64,000 bases of DNA from Phytophthora quininea (lineage: Eukaryota; Oomycota; Peronosporomycetes; Peronosporales; Peronosporaceae), in NCBI GenBank assembly GCA_011947345.1, contig JAAVTG010000568.1, forward strand, positions 124,001-188,000, in the 5' to 3' direction. Made by a program: the position numbers and the translations under genes. Of the stretch, positions 55,803 to 64,000 are shown in pieces. The notes under the pieces are model-generated. The model was not told the DNA's origin, ran no database searches, and saw only the letters and a list, made by a program, of their open reading frames with translations. Each line of letters opens with the position of its first letter. Position 1 is the stretch's first letter.

Positions 55803-58800
55803 ATGAACGACTTTGAGTATCTGCAGCAGCGCGTGGCGCTGGAGGTGGACGTGATGCGCAAGCACGTGTCTGGCGTGGCGGAGGTGGTGCTGGCCCCCAA
55901 GACCTCGGGGCTGCGCGTGCTGCGTCTCCACGCGCGCCAGCTCAAGGTCAAGAGCGTGCAGGTGGGGGCGTCTCTTCGGTGTTCGAGCAACTGGACTTCC
56001 TGGGCGAGATCGTGGACGAGAGCTACCGAGACTTGGCTACATTTGACCTCTTCTATCGAGGCGCCATCGTGGCGTCCAAAGAGGGCGAGCTGGTCGTGCA
56101 GATCCCTCGGGAAATGGAATTCCAAGAGGAAGAAGAGGACGATGCAGACAAACAGGATGCTCAGCAGGCTCAGGACGGTGAAGAGGACGAGACAGAGCTC
56201 TCTACAGAGCAAAGACTGGTGCTGGACAAGTGGGACGTCGACAAACTGCCCCAAAGCTCCACAGGCTTCAAGCCATTCGTGGTACGAGTCGAGTACGAGA
56301 TCGACGACCCGAAAGGAGGCATGAGGTTCCTCCTGCCAGACGAGCAGTACCAGCCAAAGAGATCTCCTCACATGTACACTTATTGTGGACCTTTTGGCGG
56401 TCTTTGTGACGGCGCACGCACTTGGATGCCGTGTAGAGATACTCTGAGAGATACTTGCTCTTTCAGGATGGAGATTACAGTCCCCGACTGGTGTGTAGCA
56501 GTCTGTAGTGGACAAATGGTGCAACAAGTGCTAAACCCCGAGAGCGATGCAGACGGAGTGCAATGGAGAACCTTTCGATACGTAGTTAACACCAAGACCA
56601 ACTGCTCGTCCGTGGGGTTCGCGGTCGGGCCGTTCAGACTCTACGTGCCCCGGAGATGCCACGAATGACGCACTTTGCATTGCCAGAGTGCTTTGAAGAC
56701 CTGGTGCACTGCACGTCTCGACTGTCCTCGGCCATGACGTACTTTGAGCGTACGTTGGGGTCTTCGTATCCGTTCAAGACGTACCAGCAAGTATTCGTGG
56801 AGGATCCACCAGAACAGCTACAATACCTTGCAGGAGCAGCCATCTTGGACCAGAATCTCGTGCATGGCCCACGCATTATTGATCGCGAACTGCCGTCGCA
56901 TCTAGCCCAAGTGAAGGCGCTCGTAGGGAGTTGGATCGGGGGCGCTGTTGGGATTCAGTCAACGAAAGATGCGTGGGTATTGATTGGTATTATCGGACAT
57001 TTAGTGAACACGTATGTGCGGTCAGTATACGGAGAGGAAGAATACGGCTACCGCATTCAGTTAGCGATGGATGCGCTGACTACAATGGAGCTTACCACGG
57101 AGCCTCAGTGTCCAGCAGTGTTGTCGTCCGAAGTGGAAGTCTATGCGGAGTACGATCCCTCCATGCTACCCTTCCTGGAGGTGAAAGCACCACTCATTCT
57201 GCACATGGTCGAGCAGCGGGTAAGTCCGAAGCATTTAAGTATTGCTATCCAGCGGATTGTTTCTGGTAGTGGTGGTGGCGCCGCCACAGCTAATGCAGCA
57301 AATACCGGATCGGACGCTGCGTCAACTACTAATGGAGAAGGAGCCACTAAGGAAGACGAAGCAGGTAAAACGAGCCACGAAGATAAAAAGAACAATGACG
57401 AAGAGAACGGAGAAGCTGGAGGTGATAACGCATCTAAACCGACGGGGGCGCAGGCCCAGCCGAGCCTCTGACGACGTTATACTTTCTCAAAACAGTGAAA
57501 GGGATCGCAGGGGCGTCAGGTCAAGATCTGACAAAGGCATTTTTAAGCACGTGGATCATCGAGGCAGGGATGCCTTTCTTCACCGTAGGTTACTGGTACA
57601 ACCGCAAACAGACGCAAGCCGAAGTTGTGCTTCAGCAAGAGATTCCTCCCGGAGGAAAGCTGTACACTGGTCCAATCACCATCACCATTGTCGAGGACAC
57701 GAGCGAGTACACGTATCAGAAGCGTATTGAGCACAAACGCCACAAGTTTGACTTCCCTTGCCACTCGAAAGTCCGAAAGAAACGTCGAAAACGTCAAGGA
57801 CTCGCAGACCCGGATGACTCGGTGTCTGTTGGTGGGCCTGGTATGGGTTTAAACGACACACCAGTGTTCTGGGTGAAACTTGACACGGGAGTGCATGGCT
57901 GCGGCACGTCGTCATGCATCAGCCAGATTTCAACTGGATGGAGCAGCTTTTGTCCGACAAGAAAGTAGGCTCTCGTGTACATGCAGCGCGCGCACTCGCC
58001 CTTTTCCATCGACCGCATGAGAAGCCCAACGTCATGTCGTGTCGAGTGCTTACAGAGTGCATGAGCGGACTTACAACCCACTCTCGGCGTCTGCGTGCCG
58101 AAGCAGCTCAGTCGCTTGGGATCTGGCAGTCGATCCACGCGCCACTGACCAATGCCAACACGCAGCTTCCGATCTGGAAGGGGATGCACAACCTCGTCCG
58201 CATCTTCAAAGAGCACTTCTTCGACCGTGCTACAGATATGCCATTGCCGAATTACTTTTTGCCTTCAGGTGGTAAGGTCATTCTAGAAGCCTTGGGAGCC
58301 CAGCAAGCTTCCATCTCTAGCAAACAGATCCAAGTGCAGGATTACGCTGCAGGCGAGTACGAAATCAAAAGAGTATCCCCAAGGCGTTGGCCATGATCCA
58401 CGCGCAAAATGGCAAGTCGCCAGCCGAGATCGAGGCCTTTCTGCTTCAGCTGCTGACGGAAAACGACAACTCGAAGAATTACGTCGAGATGGACGACCAA
58501 TCGCAAGTGGCAGACGACTGCTACTACATCGGCAACCTCGTGCTGTCGCTCTCGGTCTTGAAGGTCGATAGACGATCGGAAGAAACGGACACCGTTGTGG
58601 TGCGTGAGATTCTGCGCTATCTGCACTACGACCAGGTGCAACCGAGCTACAACAAGACCATCACCGTGTGCTGTCTCGAAGCGCTGTGCAATCTGATCCT
58701 CGCTGGCCGCTGCGAGGAGAAGCAGGTCAACTTCTATTCGTTTGCGTCCCCGAAACATTCAAACGTTGTACGGAAGGCTGCTATCGAGAGCATTATCCGG

Positions 58801-59642
58801 CTCTACTTTGCCGAAGATCCCAACGGACCGACATCTACCGATGGCTCGTCGTCTTCTATGGGACTGAGCTATTCAGTGGGCGCAACGACGCAGCCAAAAC
58901 CCAGCAGCCGCTCGAGCTCTCGAGGGGTAATAGTTCTCTCTTAGCGACCACCTACGGCCCAACTGCAGGGCTACTGTGGGTTTGCGAACTGCTGAAGGTG
59001 GAGCAGTCGCCAGCCATTCGCTTGTTCACCATCCAGGCCTGCCTCAACTGCTTCCGTGGCTTCCCTGCGGGGGTCGGAACGGAAGTTCTTGCCACTTGGG
59101 ACCACAGCTACACGCTGGCAGTCATGACGCACATCGAGATGATGGAGCCGACGTCGTTTGTTCTAAAGAGTCCCGAGAAGGACAAGATCCTCTCGATCTT
59201 TGACCGCCCTGATCTGAATAAGCTTCGTGGCGACAGCAGCTCTGCCAAGCGGATCGTCGAAGCGTTCTGGGATCTAATGAACAGCTCTGCTGGCATGGAC
59301 CAGCGACTGCGAGTTGCACTGATCGTGCTGTATAGGAAGTTGTGGGGAGAGACAACCCCCATCTCAGTAGCGCACATTGTGCAGGACAAGCCAGCGAATT
59401 GGGCTGGCGGCTACGAGAGTCTTCGGCAGATGATGGAGGAGAGCAGGAACCGCATGATGCTCAACGGCCGAGGCAATCCTGGCGGGGCCGACGCAGGACT
59501 AGGCCGGAAGAACGACGACGACCGCAAGCGTAGCTTCTCGTCCGCAACTAACAATCCGGCCGACCCCGCGCTAGACCAGTTCCGTGGCAAGAAGTTCAAG
59601 TTCAAAATGGGCGACACCACCTTCCGGTCGCATAAGCTGTAG
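55803..59642 (+). CDS. TAF2: Transcription initiation factor TFIID subunit 2 (TAF2)
   Basis: The protein has about 1280 residues after frame correction. The N-terminus (LQQRVALEVDVMRKHVSGVAE) and the M1-aminopeptidase-like core are those of TAF2; examples are DGARTWMPCRDTLRDTCSF, TYFERTLGSSYPFKTYQQVF and LQYLAGAAILD. The zinc-binding HExxH is missing, as in all TAF2. HEAT-like repeats follow, and the tail is basic. Slips to correct are at 55964-55968, 56648-56651, 57444-57448, about 57895, 58377-58380 and 58924-58927. Each needs one added base, mostly in G or C runs. TAF2 contacts core promoter DNA around the initiator within TFIID. The start ATG at 55803 lies inside the hAT target-site duplication. 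The 3' end faces the HSF-type gene. Confidence 0.9.
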
Positions 59643-59764
59643 AGACTGAAAGGCTCCCAAATACATGTATGGCCCATGCTGTTGTTCACATTTATTGCTA
59701 GAAGAAATGGTCCGGACACGACTTCATCCTAGCGACGGCAGTTTATTGTAGCACTGCCACCGAC

Positions 59765-61021
59765 TCACAGCTCCTTATCTGCTATCCGCCGGAACGAATC
59801 GATCGACGACGACATGAGCAGCCTCCACAGATCGTCTTCTGCCGGCTTATCTTGCAGAGCACTAGCGTTGGTATCTGTGGCGAATAGTGGGTTCTGTTGT
59901 TTCGAGGACTCGGTCGGCGCATTTGGGATAGGTATCCTCGTCTTCGGCATGAGTGGTCCTGCGGGGGCGCCGACTTTCTTCCGCTGCTCCTCCAGCTTTT
60001 CTCGCTCCTCCATAATCAGGCGAAGTTTCTCCTGCGGAGACACCACCGCGTCGATGGCATTCCGTACGTGGTCTACGGACGAGGCCACCAGCAAGTTCCA
60101 AATGCTGTCTTCACCGTCTGTTGCTTGGTCATTAAATAGAGGATTGCTTTTCTGAGGTAGCGCGGTGACCTCAGTCCCTCCCGTAGCAGACGAAGCCAGC
60201 AACGACGACAAGAATGCGGACGTTGACGTCGTGGCTGCCGTTAGCACTGACGGCGCTGTAGTACCAGACACGGCAGCAGTAGTAGGGCCACTGCTTGTCG
60301 TCGCGGGATTACTGTCAACGCCCGTGCAGGACGTCGACATGAGGAAGAACATGGCCGACCTGACCATATCGTCCGAGAACATCGGCGGTGTAGTCCCAGC
60401 ATTCTCCGCTGCAGTAGCATTGCTCTGTGCTAAACTTGCAGTCGTTCCCGCTTTGCTCAAGTAGCTAATTGGATCGGGTAGGTCCGAACTCGCTGGCAAC
60501 AGTCCACTACCTTCCACAAACTTTGCCAGAGACAATGAGGACTCTGGGTCGTTCGTGAAGAGTGGGTTCTTGGGCTTCTTCTTTGGCGGTTCTTGAGGTT
60601 CCTGGTCCCTATTTCTTTTGTTATTTCTCTCCAGTGGAGGCACATGGAGCTTCACTGTGAGCGACAAACGCTCGTCCGGTTTGGGTGCAGTCTTTTTGCG
60701 GCCTTTTGCCGCCTTCTTGGGCTTGCGCTCGATCTTGTTGAGCTCCTGCGGACACCCGCGACGGAAGCTCGGGTGGAAATACTCCTCTCGGTCCTCCGTC
60801 TCCTCGCAGTCGCGTCGAGTGAAGCCATGGTCCATCAGCTGCTGGCGGAAGGCGCTGAGCCGACCCCGGAAGTAGCGCGGCAGGATCTGCTCGTCCAGCG
60901 CCGCACTGTCGTGCACTGAGAAGGAGCGACCGTCGGCATCCCAGGAGATGATGGCCGCGTTCTCGTGGTCCAGGATGCGGTAGAGCTTGCGCACGAAGCC
61001 CGTCGGGATGCCCACCGCCAT
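59765..61021 (-). CDS. Heat-shock-factor-type DNA-binding protein
   Basis: One intact exon encodes 418 residues. Residues 5-100 form an HSF-type winged helix: GFVRKLYRILDHENAAIISW, then FSVHDSAALDEQILPRYFRG, then SAFRQQLMDHGF, then YFHPSFRRGC. A basic stretch follows (KPKKAAKGRKK) that could be a nuclear localisation signal. The C-terminal part is Ser/Thr/Ala-rich and contains three NPLF-x-(N/T)D motifs (residues about 152, 298 and 383). Two of these are followed by a W-x-LL-x-SS(V/I)D unit. There is no obvious HR-A/B coiled coil, as in many oomycete HSF-like proteins, so trimerisation is uncertain. The stop lies 122 bp from the TAF2 stop. Confidence 0.9.
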   Translation of the reverse strand: MAVGIPTGFVRKLYRILDHENAAIISWDADGRSFSVHDSAALDEQILPRYFRGRLSAFRQQLMDHGFTRRDCEETEDREEYFHPSFRRGCPQELNKIERKPKKAAKGRKKTAPKPDERLSLTVKLHVPPLERNNKRNRDQEPQEPPKKKPKNPLFTNDPESSLSLAKFVEGSGLLPASSDLPDPISYLSKAGTTASLAQSNATAAENAGTTPPMFSDDMVRSAMFFLMSTSCTGVDSNPATTSSGPTTAAVSGTTAPSVLTAATTSTSAFLSSLLASSATGGTEVTALPQKSNPLFNDQATDGEDSIWNLLVASSVDHVRNAIDAVVSPQEKLRLIMEEREKLEEQRKKVGAPAGPLMPKTRIPIPNAPTESSKQQNPLFATDTNASALQDKPAEDDLWRLLMSSSIDSFRRIADKEL

Positions 61022-61440
61022 GGGGCAAAAAGAGATTAAACAAGGTCAAAAGAAAAGTATTATATTGAAAATTGTATTCAGAACCGAGTTGCCGACGGAA
61101 TGAGGCTGATCAATATGGTGGTGGTGGAGTACCTGGCAGTGCAAAACAAAGCAAGCGCTGGTGGTGAGTTATTTGTCTACGTGTTCGCTTCGCTTCCGGG
61201 CCCGCTGTCGCTGTGGACTTGGCATGGGAATTTTGGGTCGACCCTCGCTGGGAGATATGAACGTGAGCCAGTTGTATCAACTTAGGCTATTGGCGTGATG
61301 AACGAGTTGGCGAATTGCAACTGGTTTGAAGTATGGTCGTTGTCTATCTCGTACGGCAACGAGACACAGCGAATTCATTTATCACGGTGACGCTTTCGCA
61401 GGCAGTGTTTGCTTCCTCTTTGTGCTGTAAGATGCAAAAG
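61022..61440. other. Intergenic stretch upstream of the HSF-type gene
   Basis: The AT-rich 5' flank of the HSF-type gene (61022-61080) is followed by sequence without recognisable coding content on either strand. Confidence 0.4.
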
Positions 61441-62100
61441 TCTTTGTGATGGCTCGGCTTCACGGCAGGGACATGTTATCGGCTTCTTTGGTGGGTGATC
61501 AGCTGATCAAAGCTTTTGTTGGGGGCCATGCTCTAGTGTTTAAGGATATGCTGTCTTCTCGGACTCTTTTTCTGGGATATGGGAATCGCACCAAGACGAG
61601 ATTGCTTTGCTTATTTCGCCAACTCCTCCGAGAATGATTTACAAGCCCATACGTTCGTCGTTTGTTTGGTGCGGCGAGGATACGCTCAAGAGCCTGAAGG
61701 ACTGCGATTCGGATCATTTAGGCTTTTCAGGTTGGGGCAGCCAACGACAATTTGTGGATTGTCGAATATCTGTGCCACTGGATTTGGCTTTTGAACTGTG
61801 GTGCGGCGTTTTGAGGCGATAGCATACGCCGTGGAGACAATGAGTTGATGAAGACCTTGTACAGGGCAAAACGCGTTCCTGCCCATGAGATTACGAAGGC
61901 CTTGTACACTGCTGCTATGGCTAGAAAGGAAGAGTTGGTAGTGAAGTTTTATGGTGTCCAATGATTTCATTCGGGTTTCTCCACGATTATTACTGATCTT
62001 TTGAATTGTGGGTCGTGCTGGCGAATGACCTAAGCATGAGCGACGAGCTTGTAAGTGCCGTCGCGGATTCAACAGTTTCTGTTGAGATTCCCTGGAACAA
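61440..62100 (+). pseudogene. Ankyrin-type family copy I (relic)
   Basis: Scattered plus-strand pieces resemble the family. They include a stretch near 61480-61560 (LVGDQLIKAFVGGHALVF) and one near 61840-61950 (LMKTLYRAKRVPAHEITKAL, then YTAAMARKEELVVKFY). Frame changes and stops separate them. No caps are visible. Confidence 0.45.
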
Positions 62101-62197
62101 TTGATTCATTTAAAAAACAATGACACAGCACTCGGGTGCTAACTCGTTGTCAATTTTTTGCAATTGAGAATGATGAAAGCACGCATTCCTTTTATTT

Positions 62198-62660
62198 TTA
62201 CCGCTTCTGCGTGTGTTTTAACTTTTCGTAAATGATCCCCGTCAGTTTGGTGCTTTTTGCTGATTCCAGCGCTGCCACCAATGCCAGTGTGTTGCGTGAC
62301 CAAAACTTGCAGTTTGCAATGAATTTCTTCGCTAAACGTCGTCCATTAAGGACTGCGCGAATTAACGCCTCCTCCTTCATCTTTACTGACACGTGGGAAC
62401 TGTCCATTAAAAGTGCCACCAAGTTGTACCTCTCCTCGCTGATAGAATTAACGAACCGAGGTCTGCTGTTTCGAGTACAGGAGCTTTGCAATAGGTAGAT
62501 TTTCACCTTTCGTTGCCGCCACGTAAGCCCTGGTGACGGGGTCTGGAGAGAGAGGAAGTTGGTGGAATAAACTCTCGACGATTTCGATCGAGCCACTCCA
62601 TGCCGCCATGATGATAACTTTTTCAACCGTCTCTCTGTCGCAACTGCCTGCCAGTGATTG
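62198..62660 (-). pseudogene. Ankyrin-type family copy J (C-terminal fragment)
   Basis: The frame ending at 62198 carries the last units of the family (ERYNLVALLMDSSHVSVKMK, EEALIRAVLNGRRLAKKFI) and its C-terminal cap (WSRNTLALVAALESAKSTKL). The N-terminal part of the open frame, upstream of about 62500, does not align and partly overlaps copy K on the other strand. Only the 3' portion of a gene is left. Confidence 0.6.
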
Positions 62661-62729
62661 ATTGACCAGACGACAACCAGACTATCCAATTGCAAGTATT
62701 GCAACATACCGCCCTCGCACGGAACAGCA

Positions 62730-64000
62730 ATGGGAACAGTAATTCCCCTTCGAGACAAACTGGCGCGGATGTGTCTGCCTTTGGACATCCGAGACGGATT
62801 GGATCACATCGTTCATGCAGTCAGTGAATTGCTGATACCGGTATGGGAAGTTGCTATCAAGACAGGCCTACTGGTGCGACTCCGAGAACTTATGAACAAG
62901 TCAGGTGTCTCGGCAGCTACCAAGATAACGGTGGCTACCACTGCAGCGACCGGCGGTCACCTCGACGCTGTGAAAGTTCTTTTGGCTTGTTTCTCTCATG
63001 GAACACACTCAACAACCGACGTAGATATGGCGTGGAAAATACTAGATGCCTCTGCAGCGGGCAGACACTTGAACATTGTGAAATTCGCGTGGTGTGCCCT
63101 ACAACATAACTCTTGGATATCTAGGTGCTTGGCAGAACACAAGAAAGTCCTATCTAGCGCAATTCACGAGGGACATTTGGACGTGGTGCAATTTCTGCTA
63201 GCTTCAAAGGAGTATAGCTGGGATTACGTTGAAGCTGTCGCCCAAGCAGTGACTGACAAGCAAGACGCAATCACCACCTTCTTGTGTCAACGGTAGGTAG
63301 GGTACTCGGAGAGAATCAATCGCGAATACGGTGGTTTGTTGGTTCCCATCGCACATAGAGGCTGTTTGAACGCGGTGGTTTTTCTTTGTGAGAACGAAGC
63401 TTACAATTCGAAGGCGATTGGTGAAGCCTTTGTGGTTGCTTCGAAGGCCGGACATGGGGACGTTGCGGAATTCTTGATCGATACCGGACTCGTGTCAGTG
63501 CAATTCGTTGGCAAGGCTTTCAGTCAGGCAGCGGAAGATGGAATGGTCAATATTGCCACCTTGGTGTACGAGAAGCAGAATGTTCGGCAGCACGACCTCG
63601 ACAAAGCGTTCCGGAAGACAGGGCGCTGGCATGGTCATGCTTCTCGTCGAAACGGGACGGATCTTACCAGTAGCTGTCAATACGGTGTTGCGAGCTGTAT
63701 TACGAGGCGGCTGGAAAACATGGCGGCGCCAAGTGAAATACGAAAATGTCGTCAAAGTTTTACACGAGCGCAGCTCTGTCCGAGCAGAAAAGTTGGTGTT
63801 CGCGTTTAAAGATGCAGCTCTTCGAAATGACATCAAGGTGATCAGCACTTCGTTCAGCGTCGTGCAAATTTCACCCAGCGCTATCCTTGATGCCCTATCA
63901 ATTGCGGCAGCTCATGATTCCGTCGAAATTGTGCGTGTTTTGGGTTGTCGCGACTGCGTCTCCAGTGGTCACTTTCCATGAAAGGTTATGATAGATTGCG
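62730..64000 (+). pseudogene. Ankyrin-type family copy K (disrupted, runs off the right edge)
   Basis: The ATG at 62730 starts a short cap (MGTVIPLRDKLARMCLPLDI, then RDGLDHIVHAVSELLIPV). Units continue to a TAG at 63294, exactly where copy F reads on (CQRFVEYSKS in F). They resume in the same frame (REYGGLLVPIAHRGCLNAVV) to a frame change near 63622 and then run to about 63980. The segment RGGWKTWRRQVKYENV groups it with copy F. The 3' end lies beyond the window. Whether it is one damaged gene or an expressed truncated one cannot be told. Confidence 0.65.

Noticed and set aside
1..64000. tRNA and rRNA genes
   Set aside because: I saw no convincing cloverleaf with A and B boxes and no rRNA-like stretch, but a tRNA could be missed by eye; a tRNAscan-SE run would settle it.

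Overview
This is a eukaryotic window with the style of an oomycete genome, most likely Phytophthora or a close relative. Genes are dense and on both strands, introns are few and short (45-89 bp, GT...AG), and several families are typical of oomycetes: a WRKY19-like Cys/His repeat protein, an M96-like regulator, chromodomain Gypsy and hAT elements, and a large ankyrin-type family. The species cannot be fixed from the sequence alone.

Layout. 1-1600: repeat-like DNA with a Mutator-type transposase relic. 1886-30965: housekeeping and signalling genes. These are a four-GAF protein, a ubiquitin-like/Tudor-knot protein, an EamA-type transporter, two tandem cytochrome b561-like genes, a nicotinamidase-like hydrolase, a small GPI-type secreted protein, a ZADH2-like oxidoreductase, a LYR protein, a WRKY19-like zinc-binding protein, a giant protein with about twelve PH domains, and an ABHD1/3-type hydrolase. 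30966-35130: an HSP20-domain coiled-coil protein and an M96-like gene, with an ankyrin-type pseudogene between them. 35300-48669: an ankyrin-type gene cluster in mixed orientation, interrupted by QCR8 and an M17 leucine aminopeptidase. 48728-54042: a complete, very young chromodomain Gypsy retrotransposon. 54363-55799: a hAT element inserted exactly at the start codon of TAF2. 55803-61021: TAF2 and an HSF-type gene, tail to tail. 61440-64000: more ankyrin-type copies, the last running off the right edge.

A cross-cutting observation governs how to read the genes. Many conserved genes are broken by single-base frameshifts, and nearly all are cured by adding one base to a mononucleotide run. I read this as systematic homopolymer under-calling in the assembly, so these genes are listed as CDS with the slip sites given. 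By contrast, the first ankyrin-type copy carries in-frame stop substitutions and is a true pseudogene.

Exon limits below were worked out by hand from reading frame, GT/AG sites and similarity between copies. They have not been checked against transcripts.
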